A stretch of 64,000 nt of DNA, taken from the NCBI GenBank assembly GCA_034336665.1, contig CM067592.1, forward strand, positions 50,175,783 to 50,239,782, in the 5' to 3' direction. The position numbers and the translations under genes were made by a program. Positions 35,506 through 45,613 of this stretch are shown piece by piece. Source of the DNA: Luscinia megarhynchos (lineage: Eukaryota; Chordata; Aves; Passeriformes; Turdidae). Below the pieces are notes generated by a model that searched no databases, had not been told where the DNA came from, and was given only the letters and a program-made list of their open reading frames with translations. The first letter of the stretch is position 1; each line of letters begins with the position of its first letter.

Positions 35506-38199
35506 ATGAATGTGAATTTATGATTTAGAAGGTACCACATAGTGATACTCATAATGAAAGCAACCCTGAAAGAATTTTAGTTTGGTGCTTGTTTGTAGCT
35601 AAAACTGAATTAATTTGCCTTACGTCCTGAACATGGAGGTGGAGTACGTGCTTTTTCATGTTAACCGTCACCTTTAAAATCACTGGGGACAAGTATCACA
35701 GTCGTGGGAAGTTTCATGTCTGATACAGATCTGAAGCCTGCTGCAGATGTTTACACAAAGCATGATTTTTAAAATGGTATGCTTTTATTTATTTTGATGG
35801 GATTATTTGTCCCCAGTCAGGTGATTAATTTGTATGGATTTTGGATTTAATCTTCTAAAGAAAGGAGAAGGGGAAGGAATTGAAAAGGACTATGTACTAC
35901 AAATGCATACTTCTTGCAATAGGTACCTCTACCTGCTGCAAAATGTATTGTCCACCCACAGTTACATGTGGAAAATGACAACAGAGAACACAGAGCGTAC
36001 TTTCCTGCATTTGAGACCCTTTGTAGCAATGTGAAGTGACAGCAGGATGATTGCAGCCGATGAAAAAAGATAAGATATTATTATCAAACTGCATAATCTG
36101 CAAGTTATTTCACTTGTTTGGGTTAAATTTTTTTCCTTTTGAGCTCTAATGCTGGTGCTGAGCTTTTGGTTCATGATAAAAAACAATATATGGTCTTAAT
36201 TGCAGTTCATCATTTTAGTAATTTTGATTACTTTGCTACTTGAATCAGAGCAAGGATAGAGACAAAATATCATATATATCATTTGCAATGGAGAATTATG
36301 AAAACAAAAGAATAGTTTGTTGAGTAAAAATACGTTGTCTTAATGACTGTAATCAGTAATATACATTAGAAATGTAGTAAAGTAAATGCAGTCTTTATCT
36401 GCTGGCTATGTTGTGCTCTTAGCTGCTGCAATTATTTCAAAATGAGTGGAAGAAAATCTCGTTTCCTCTTCCCTAGAGTGACTGTTGTCCTTCTGTTCTT
36501 AAGTGTGATGTGTGCCACAGTGGAAGGAATGAAAGGAACTTGCTGTCTATGTTTTTCCTCCTCACCAAGTCCAGAAATCCCTTTTAGAGCAATCCTGAAT
36601 AGCCACACATCTGTATCCAGTTGAACGATTATTATGACATTATTATTATTAGAAATCGCTGCAGCAACAACTTACCAAATGAACCACTAAAAGCAGGCCA
36701 AACTCACTGAACCACAGTAAAACCCATTAACAGCTGCTTGGGGAACATATGGTCTTTGAAAGTCTTTATCTTTTCAACCATTTGTCTCTTCCAATGTTTG
36801 TGGCAGAGCCCTCCACCTGTCTTTGATTCGAATGTAAAGAGCCATTTCAAAAACTATAACTTCCTCTTAGTGACAGGCTCATTTAGTGTTATCTCACTGT
36901 TCAACTGGATCTCTACTGCCATGCAGAAATTTGAATTAAAGGGAGAAAATACCTTCTGCTCTTAAGGGAAATGGTGTGTTTTTCAGCTTTGGGAACTTCA
37001 CTTGTGCCTTTCTGGCTGTTGCTTTGCCCTGTGCCCTGAGCACCCCTTTCGTGGTTGTTGTTTTTGAGGCTGAAGTTTCAGAGATGCTAACCCATTTCTT
37101 CTTCAGATGACAAAAACAGGGAGGCGGAAGCCGATTCCCGTAAGCGGAGCTGGCACAGCTAGAGCCTGCTGTGCAAGCCCTGAGCAGCAGCTCGCCTGTG
37201 CCTCCGAGCATGTGCCGACACCGCCGTCTGGCTTCCACAGAGGCTCTGTGCACTCTGCTCCTCGCTGGCTCGCGTTCATGTGTTCGCACAGCTTTGTCCA
37301 GCCGCTGCCGGCGAGTCGAGGCCCTGCGGTATTGGCTCCTGTTTGGAAACAGAATCGTCTGAAGTGGCCGCAGCACGAGATGAGGGATGGGAGAGGGCAG
37401 CAACAATCAGTAGAGGAGATCTGAAGCGGCAGGGCTTCAAGAAACTCACCGTCTGTACTCGCAGATAGCGAAATGAAGCCCATCTGTCCAAACTCTTACA
37501 AGATGTCTTGCAGCACAACAAGGCAGAAAAACAAAACCAGTTCCAGGTCTGTTCAGTATTTCTAGTGACGCAGCATTTGCAATGCCACTGAAGAGGTTCT
37601 CCTGACATATCACCCCCATGATACATGCTCCGGGCTCAGTGTTGAATCCTGCTTTCCTGTGTGTGTCTCTCTCTCCCTTACCCTTCTCTGTCTCATACCA
37701 CAAATACTGTTTACTCTTCCCCTACAGAAGTTGAAGCTTTTGCTTCTTGGTCTGTGGTGACCTGGGAGCTACTTTTCTGAAGTAGTCTGAAGTACTGTGT
37801 TTAGGTTTTGTATGCATCTTTTGTCCAGTCATATTGTGATTTTTAAAGCTTGTATAGTTTCCATTTACCATGAAATTGTGTTTATTTACCAAAATCTGTA
37901 TTTATATATTCTTTAGGTTGCAGATGGTATTGCATAAATAATAAAGAGGATAATGAAGGAGGCCAAAGGCTTTATTAGGGCTGTAGTATGAAATTGCACT
38001 ATTCCTTCATTTTCAAACAGTATGTAATGCAGGAATCAAGCAATTATGTTCTGCTTTCTGGGTGGTGTAACTTTTGAGAAATTTATTATCATCATATATT
38101 AAAGTGATTTAAAGCTGTATTTAGCCCAGAGTGGCCTAATTATTTTGTTTCTTGTTTTTGCTCATTTTCAATAGCCTTCGTTAAATAATTGAGCTACAA
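35506..38199. other. Non-coding interval with a small GC-rich patch
   Basis: Mostly AT-rich. A CpG-containing patch at 37105-37470 (GCCGATTCCCGTAAGCGGAG, GCCGCTGCCGGCGAGTCGAG) has overlapping frames of about 105-156 codons on both strands and could be an old untranslated first exon or promoter. A 60-codon frame at 36442-36624 begins with a signal-peptide-like hydrophobic run. Neither has supporting family similarity. Confidence 0.5.
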
Positions 38200-39420
38200 C
38201 ATCATAATCATAGAATCATCAGGGCTAGAAAAAACCTTCAAGATCACCAAATGCAGCCTTTGATCAATCACCACCCTGCCCTAATTGCCACATCTGGTCA
38301 TTTCTTGAACACTTCCAGGGATGGTGAGCTTGTTCTAATGCCTGACCATCCTTTCAGTGAAGAAATCCATCCTGATGTCAACACGGACCTCCCCTGGCAC
38401 AACTTGAGCTATGTCCTCTCCTCCTGTCAACAGCAGCCTGGTAAAACAGGCTGACCCCCACTTTCAGGTAGTTGTAGAGAGTAATAAGGTCACCCCTGAG
38501 ACTCCTTTTCTTCAGGCTAAAAATCCCAGTTCCCTCAGTCTTTCCTGTAGAACTTACTCTATACAACCTTCACCAGCTCTGTTGCCCTTCTCTTTAGCAC
38601 TTCAGGACACACTTCAGCACCTCAGTGTATTTCTTGTAGTGAGGGGCCCAGAATTGGACACAGGTCATGAGGTGTGGATTTACCAAATACAGGGGCATGG
38701 TCGCTGCCCTGGTCCTGCTGGCCACACTATTTCTGGTACAGGCCAGGATGCCACTGTCCTTCTTGGCCACCATGGACACATGGTCCTTTACCTCTGGGCT
38801 GATTTCCAGCCCCTCCTTGCCCAGCCTGCAGCTCTGCACAGGACTGCTGTGACCCAAGTGCACGACCTGGCACGTGGCCTTGTTTAACCTCACACAGCTG
38901 GCCTTGGCCCATGGATCCAGGTGGTCCAGATCCCTCTGCAGAGCCTTCCTGCCCTCCAGCAGATCAACTTGGTCAACTGACTGATGGCTGATGGTGGACT
39001 TGATCCCTTCAACTAGATCATCAATGAAGATATAAAACAGGACTGGCCCCAGCACAGACCCCTGAGGGACACCACTGGTGACTGATCCCCAGCTGGATGC
39101 AGCACCATTCACCACCCTCTGGGCCCGGCCATCCAGCCTGTTCCTAACCCAGCACAGAGTGTTCCTGTCCAAGCCAGGGGCTGCAGCTTTTCCCGGGGTG
39201 TGCTGTGGGAGGTGCTGTCAAAGGCTTTGCTGAAGTCCAGGCAGACACATCCATAGCGCTTTCCTCATGCTCTAGGTGGGTCACCTTTTAATTGCAGGAG
39301 ATTAGGCTGATCAAGTAAGACATGCCTTTCCTAAATCCACACTGACTGGGCCTGATCCTCTGCTTGTCCTGTACACGCCATAGGAGCACACTCTAGAAAG
39401 CCTACTCCATAAATTTCACT
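38200..39420 (-). repeat. CR1 LINE, minus orientation, with 3' end
   Basis: The antisense CR1 3' terminus (AATCATAGAATCATCAGGGC) is at the left, followed by 3'-UTR words, then RT sequence rightwards. On the minus strand the longest frame (39172-38594, 192 codons) contains [14 protein letters not shown] followed by IFIDDL. The segment with the catalytic FADD box expected shortly after is deleted. It is a dead 5'-truncated copy. Confidence 0.92.
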
Positions 39421-39426
39421 GGCACC

Positions 39427-39508
39427 AGGTTTAGCTGTCCTTACATATTCTTATCAGCCTCATAATTAGGTTTAGCTGTCCTTACATATTCTTATCAGCC
39501 TCATAATT
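39427..39508. repeat. Perfect 41-bp tandem duplication
   Basis: The unit beginning AGGTTTAGCTGTCCTTACAT and ending CCTCATAATT occurs twice head to tail (39427-39467 and 39468-39508) with no mismatch seen, at the right edge of the CR1 copy. Identity implies a recent slippage or duplication event. Confidence 0.92.
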
Positions 39509-40205
39509 AACATGTATCCATGGGTACTGCTTCATGTTAATAAAGTTGTATTTGAAGGAAAATCTTTTGTCTCCATTAAAGCAGCTGTTAATGTGGTTGC
39601 ATACCTGGGTGAATCAACTAATCATTTCATTAAACAAAAGTACTCTTAGCTATGCTAATCAAAAGCATGCTGATCACCATTTTTCTAAACAAACCCCCTG
39701 AAACTTATACAAACAAACCACTTCAACACTAACAAACCAGTCTTGCTCTGATACATAAGCTACGCTTTATTAAAAAGGATTAAAAAGGAAAAAAAAAGAT
39801 CTGAGGGAGATTTCATCAGCATTATGCATATACTCCTTTAGCCATCTCTGGTGACATCATCTGAATGGTTAATGCTGCCTAAACATAGTTATTTGCTGTA
39901 TAATTGTTAATGTGACAGGAAACACAGGCTTTCTGCCCTGAACTATATCTTCTTGGGTGAGGAGAAGATGGTGGATGCTAAACACTGAGACAAAACCCTC
40001 CTTATTGAATCCCAGCAGCAGGTTGAGGGAGGTTTCTATGTACTTCTTTACTTCTATGAGCAGGCACATGAAGCTGAACAGAGTTTGAAAAAGAAGGAGG
40101 GGTGGAATATATAACACTGTCAGTGAGCAGCTTCATAGACAGCTTTTTCAGAGAGGGGTAGATTAGTGTATTTAAAAATGAGACTACAGTTTAAGACTTC
40201 AGAGC

Positions 40206-40767
40206 TGTGGTTTAAGCCCAACAGGCAACCAAATATTATGCAGCTGCTTGCTTACTCCCACTCCAGCAGAACCAGGAAGAAAATCAAAAGAGTAGAAGTG
40301 AAAAACATTGAGCTGATAAAATTGCTGCTTAATAGATAAAGCAAAAGACACACATACAAGGAAAGCAAAACAAAGAATTCCTTCACTACTTCCCAGAGGC
40401 AGGCAGGTGTTCAGCCATCTCCAAGAAAGTAGGGCTCCGTCACATATAACAGTGACTTCAGAAGACAAATACATTCCCACTTGATTCCTTCTTCTTCACG
40501 CAGCTTTATACATTGAGCATGATGCCACAGGGTGTGGGATACCCTTTGAGTCCACCTAGGCTAGCTGTTTTGGCAGTGTCCTGTTCTACCAACTCCTTTG
40601 TACTCCTTGCCTCCTCCCTGATGGTGCAACAAAGGCCTTGGCTCTGTGGAAACCCGGCTTAGCAGTAACAGAAAGTGCTTTATAGTATCAGTGTTTTAAG
40701 TGCAAATCCAAAACATAACCCCATACTAGCCACTGTGAAGAATACTACTCCAGCCAAACCCAGTACA
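40206..40767 (-). mobile_element. ERVK-type LTR, minus orientation
   Basis: Starts TGTGGTTTAAGCCC and ends CCCAGTACA on the plus strand, with family landmarks CAGGCAGGTGTTCAGCCATCTCCA, CAGCTTTATACATTGAGCATGA and CCAAAACATAACCCCATAC. On the minus strand a purine-rich AAGTAAGGAGTAGAGAA directly abuts its start, as a 3' LTR would have. It may pair with 41829-42335, but the two belong to visibly different subfamilies. Confidence 0.82.
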
Positions 40768-41828
40768 TTCTCTACTCCTTACTTTGTACAATTTATGTCA
40801 TGCTGTAGCCCTACATGATTTAATAGAATCTCATTGACAACCCCCATCCCCTCCCTATCCTTTGATATAATACGCAGATATCATTCCCTTAGTCTATGGA
40901 TACCCTCTGCAAAAGCCCATCAAATGACAACATATGTCCATAGAATATCAACTGAATTCATTTCAGAGCCCATGAGCCGGGGCTCTGTCTGTTCTGCTGG
41001 TCACTCAGGCCAGGAGAGGAGAGGTGATTGTGTGGTACCGTGGCCTAGAGACAGCTCAGGTCAGGTCACTCCTGCATTTGCACTGCTTATTGTAAGATTT
41101 GTCCTCCATTGGTTCATGTGGTTTCTTATTACAGTAATTTCTGTAAGCAAAACTCAAATAATGGGTTACAACAATTTATAGGTGCATCCATTACTATTTC
41201 CACCCCTGGGTATTTTGTGCCACATTGAAAGGTTTAATAGTGTAATGAACTCCTCACTTTGCTTCTAGTCTGGCTAGCAACAAGGGTCTCCTGCTATAGC
41301 CATTACAGGGTCCACCATGGACCTCCACGGGATGCAGAGGGACAGCCTGCCTGACCACGGCTTCACCGTGGGCTGCAGAGGAATCACTGCTTCATCACCT
41401 GAACCACCTCCTGCCCCAGCTTCTTCTTCTTCAGGGAAAGGACCTCTCACACTGTTCCCCTGTACTGTGGACTCATCCACAGGCTACAATCCTGCTGACT
41501 CAAGTTCATACTGGAATTCCAGCCTGTCCAGCAGCACCCAGCTGCAATGCCCAGGCCACCTGCCAGCCCAGGCACATCGTGGCTGTTATCAAAACGTTCC
41601 CAGGCACAGCAGAATGAGGTGATAAGCAGCACAGCACTACAGCAAACAGCCATGAACAAGCACTGGATTGCAATACACAGTCAGGCAAGTGAGCCCTGTG
41701 GGCAAGCACTAGAGCCTGCTGATAAATAATTAAACAGCCATAACAGCTGAAAGTTTCACTTAGCACATTCCAATCTACACTGTCATAATCTGAGTTTTCT
41801 GAGCCCCACATTGGGTCCAAAGAAGGAC
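40768..41828 (-). mobile_element. Internal remnant and leader of an ERVK-type element
   Basis: Lies between two minus-strand LTRs. At 41803-41819 the minus strand reads TGGACCCAATGTGGGGC, a decayed tRNA-Lys primer site nine bases from the right LTR. The leader continues leftwards. No gag, pol or env similarity was found, so coding sequence is deleted or replaced. A block at 41310-41420 (CCATGGACCTCCACGGGATGCAG) resembles another LTR type and may be a nested fragment. Confidence 0.6.
41803..41819 (-). other. Decayed tRNA-Lys primer-binding site
   Basis: TGGACCCAATGTGGGGC on the minus strand against canonical TGGCGCCCAACGTGGGGC: one base is lost and the CpG positions are changed. Its position beside the LTR at 41829 supports a class II (ERVK-type) identity and minus orientation for this LTR family. 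Confidence 0.7.
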
Positions 41829-42335
41829 TGCTTAATCCCAGTCAGCAACTAAGCACCCCACAACTACTTGCTCACTCTACTGTGGTGGGATGGGGAAGAG
41901 AATTGGAAGAATAAAAGTGAAAAAACTCATGGGTTAAGGTAAAGGCAGTTTAATAGGGAAAGTAAATCACACACAGAAGCAAAGCAAATCAAGGAATTAA
42001 TGGAATTCATTCATTGTTTTCCATAGGCAGGCAAGTGTTCACCCATCTCCAGCACAGCAGGGCCCCATCCTGTGCAAAGATGACTTGACAAGACAAATGC
42101 CATGACTCTGACATTCCTCCCCTTATTTCATCTTCCCCCATACTTATATGCTAAGCATGGCACCATAATGTATGGGATTGGCATATCCCTTGGGGCATTT
42201 GGGGTCAGCTGTCCCAGCTGTGTCCCCTCACAATTCCTTGTACATCCTCAGCCTTCTCACCTGTTTTCAGCACAAATTCAAATCACAGCCTAATAGTGTG
42301 AAGAAAATTAGCTCTACCCCAGCCAAAGCCAGCAC
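41829..42335 (-). mobile_element. ERVK-type 5' LTR, minus orientation
   Basis: Starts TGCTTAATCCCAG and ends GCCAAAGCCAGCA on the plus strand. It is the same subfamily as 22985-23474 and 59090-59485 (CATTCATTGTTTTCCATAGGCAGGCAAG, ATGTATGGGATTGGCATATCCC). Some 100 bases of the U3 part (the block before GCACAAATTCAAATC) are missing compared with 22985-23474. Confidence 0.85.
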
Positions 42336-45004
42336 CTTCCTACTAGACTAGAAGGAGGTATTTTCTAAGCCTCTATGAGGTTTTTTAATGCCACTTCTGT
42401 GTTACTTCTGGGAGAGGTAAAAGTAGCTTCTGCCATCACACTGACGTGACTTCAGGTCAGCATCAGAATGTGGAACTGAAGATGTTTCTAGGACCCTTGA
42501 CATTTAGTCTAGTATTGAGCTGTGACAGCAGTATAGGAGAGAGGATACAGAGAATAGTGAAGACAGGCTAGAGAAGCAAAAGCTCCTGAGTGAGGCTCTC
42601 AGTTCTTTTAATAAATGCAGAAACATCAAAACAGGTTTCTCAGTTAGCTAAGGGCAATGTTATAAAAAGAGGAAGGCTTCCTTCTGCCTTCTTGCTGCCA
42701 CTGAACAAGGTCCTTGTCATCAGCAGGTACACTATCAAGTGTTTCATCTCTCTTGTGAGCAGTCATAGTCTCTGTCTTGGACTTCAGGGACAAGAGAAAA
42801 TGAACAGGTTTTGGTCCTCCAAGATTTTTGCAGGAGCATCCTCGAGCATACACACCGAGCAGCAGCTAAGATGAAGGGAAATTCAGCTGCTGTTGCTGCT
42901 GTGTTTCCTGGTAGTCCTGCACGGCTCCAGCCTGCGGTGAAGGCAAGTCAGCCTGGGGAGGATACCGGGGAGTATTTTGCCATCTCGTGGCAGCTCTGAA
43001 GTAAGGCACCTCTATGTGATCAAAACCACTCGCTGCCCGGAAGGAACAAAGCCAAAAAAGAGAGATATCCATTGAACTGGCTGCAAAGCGACACTTGGAA
43101 GGTTTGCAGCAGAGCAGGCCACAACCCTGACCTGCCCATGTGCAGTCCCAGGTGTACGCCAGTGGTGGAACCTGAAACAAAGGTTGAGAGGATAACAGGT
43201 TGAGAAGAGAAAAGGTTGAGAAGGGGACGCAGCCCAGGGCAGGCCAGTGGTCAGAAACTATTTCTAACTCAAGCTCTCGGTGTCATGCTGCTGGCAATTC
43301 CCAGGTAGCCAGGGAAAGGAGCAGATAACTGCAAGCAGATAACTGCAAGGCTCCAATACCACAGTGAGAACAAGAGAACACTAAAGCTGAGCTTTTATGG
43401 TGTGGACAGTGAAGAATGACCCAGCTAGTCAGCTTTGGCTCAGGCAAAATCACTGGAGAGGCTGAAAGCTTGTCAGCACAGAAACCTTTGGAGGAGCTAT
43501 AGGTCTATGACAATATTCATGGATTTACAGGGTGATGTAGCTAAGATGGGAGATGCCGAACAAACTCAGGAACTGAACAATCTGAACCTTTCACTGACCT
43601 CCCTTCCCATAGGAGCAGCTTCTGCTGTGCCTGAGGGAGCACTGTCTGGGGTGCCAGGGCACACCAGAAAGAGGGCTGGGGGTGTCCTTGGTCAGGAACT
43701 GCAGATACCACTGTTTAGTTTGTCAGTACCACTGTCAGTGGCGGGCACTGCTCAGGAAGACATGAGATAAGACCTCTCCACAATCTTACTCCCACAAAGC
43801 TGCTGGCTGGGAAAATTCCTGCTGCTGACCACAGGACCCCAGAGGACCTGATGGCAGAGGTTCCCCAAGAAAAGGCTGTTCCCCAGCTTCAAGAGGTATG
43901 TGGGATGAGGTGCTGCCAATCTGTGCAGGCAGTGGCAGAGGAGCCCTACGGGTTCTGCTCCTCACAGCTGTGTAGAAAGCCAGCACCTCAAACCAGATCC
44001 ATTTTACTTCCAGAATTGCTTATTTTCAGCTCAGAAATTTTAAACCCTGGTGAAGAGCCTGGAATGCCTTTCAAGACATTTATATTTTCATGACACAGAA
44101 ATGAACTGTTCAACTGCCCACCTTGCATAAGAGCTGAGACATGCACACTGTGTTTAGCGAGGTGACAGAGCACAACTGTTTGGGATAGAAATCCCTCTTA
44201 CTATGCCAGCAATGGGAGTGGGTAAGAGCCTTGATGTCAGCAAAGGGCGCAGGTGACAGTGAGGCTCCAGCCACTAGGGCAGGATGCGTACAGGTGCACC
44301 TACTGGGGAACTGAGGCAAGAAAAATGAGTGAATGCTGGCACCCACACACAAAGCAGGACTGCAGGTCACACAGCCCACATACCTAGTGCTACCTGCTGT
44401 GAACACAAGAGAGGCTACATCTGACTTGAACACCAGGGAAAATTATTGGGGGCAGGGGTGTAACTCCTGAGCAACCTTCAAGGTGGGCTACCTATGGTGA
44501 GAAGCAGGTTCTGGGTCCAGGCAGGTCATGAAGGATAAGCCCATTCTGCTACCTGGGGAGATCTTCAGGAGTGGAGTGCCTGTTGGGAAGTGTCAGAGCA
44601 TGCTTTTGCTCTTGAGCAAGAAGCAGGAGCAGCTGGTGCGTGGGAATGCGTAAAACGGCTCAGGATGCAGGGCAGGGTTATCACATGAACAGAAGGGCTG
44701 TGCTGGTACTTTGGGGATCTGTGAATTCATGTGTGCTTTTGCAAACGCATGTGGGTAAGAGAAGGGACAGGGCTGGCTGTGCTCGTGTTTTGCACTAGTC
44801 CTGGCAGTAGTGCATGCAGGTACTGCAGCAGGCTGTGGCAGCCTGCAGAGCTGGCCTTGCCCGTGTCCTCTGCACACCTGCGTCTCCTGCAGGTACGTGA
44901 TAGTAAAAGTCAGCAAAGAGAATTATTTTTCTCTTTCCTCACAGCGGTTTATGCTTTCCTACGTGCTACTTATGTTTTATTTGCCCAACTAACCACACGG
45001 CTTT
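42336..45004. other. Upstream flank of TOPORS, nothing recognised
   Basis: Non-coding sequence with short frames. In mammals the 3' end of NDUFB6 lies within a few hundred bases upstream of TOPORS; no recognisable NDUFB6 exon was found here. Composition rises in GC only after about 45040. Confidence 0.5.
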
Positions 45005-45454
45005 TCCAGCCTTCGATGGAATCCTCTGCACCCTCGGAGACACAGCCAAGCTCCGCTGCCGCTCCCGGCGTGCTGTGCCACGGCCTAGGGCAGCCCCGGG
45101 CCTGGACGCGGCTCCCCAGCAGCCGCAGCCGCGGCGCGCACCCTCACGGCATCCACCGCCTCCGGAGCACCGTGCGTTCCCCTCACGGGGCCCGCACCGG
45201 GCAGCACGGCCCGCACCGGCCCGCACCGGGCTGCACGGCCCGCACCCGGCAGCACGGCCCGCACCCGGCAGCACGGCCCGCACCCGGCAGCACGGCCCGC
45301 CGGCCCCTCCCCGGCCCCCGCCCCGGAACGGCGTCACTGCGCGGGGCGCGGATGTGACGGCAGCGGCCGCGGCCTGGCTGCCTGCAGGGCTCCGGCAGAG
45401 CCCGGCTCGGCTCCGCGCCCGCGGGCAGCAGTTCCCGTGGCAACGCCGCCGCCG
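45005..45454 (+). promoter_or_regulatory. TOPORS: TOPORS CpG-island promoter
   Basis: A CpG-dense block continuing through exon 1 to about 45880, in contrast with the AT-rich surroundings. Just upstream of the start codon it holds CCCCGCCCCGG (Sp1-type GC box, about 45311), GCGTCACTGCGCG and GATGTGACGGCAG (CRE/ATF-like half sites, 45330-45362), and no TATA box. This is a typical broadly expressed housekeeping promoter. Transcription start is inferred between about 45310 and 45440. Confidence 0.75.
45188..45303. repeat. 19-bp GC-rich minisatellite in the TOPORS promoter
   Basis: Tandem units of GCCCGCACCCGGCAGCACG, about five full copies plus one shortened 10-base unit. The last three are identical. 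It ends about 150 bases before the TOPORS start codon. Confidence 0.92.
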
Positions 45455-45613
45455 ATGGCGGACCCGTCCCGGCGCCTGGCGGAGGGCTCCCGGCGCCGCC
45501 GCCCGCCGGGGGAGGAGCGGCGGGAGCCGCCCGGCGCCGGGCGCTGCCGGACGCGCCAACGGCTGAAGGCGGCCGCGGCCCTGGCCCGCGCGGGAAGCGA
45601 GGGCCCGGCGGCG
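45455..45613 (+). CDS. TOPORS: TOPORS coding exon 1 (53 codons)
   Basis: ATG at 45455 in a strong context (GCCGCCGATGGCG). The exon encodes 53 residues beginning MADPSRRLAEGSRRRRPPGE, rich in Arg, Pro and Ala, and ends at a consensus donor GCG|GTGAGT (45614). Phase 0 fits the exon at 47205 exactly. Human TOPORS likewise has a short Arg/Pro-rich first coding exon (about 65 residues) joined to a single huge exon; a known shorter isoform starts inside the large exon. The exon assignment rests on position, splice signals, phase and composition, not on strong residue identity. An in-frame GTG at 45437 is not a credible start. Confidence 0.8.

Noticed and set aside
38411..38887. 158-codon plus-strand frame
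   Set aside because: Antisense shadow of the CR1 reverse transcriptase running on the minus strand.
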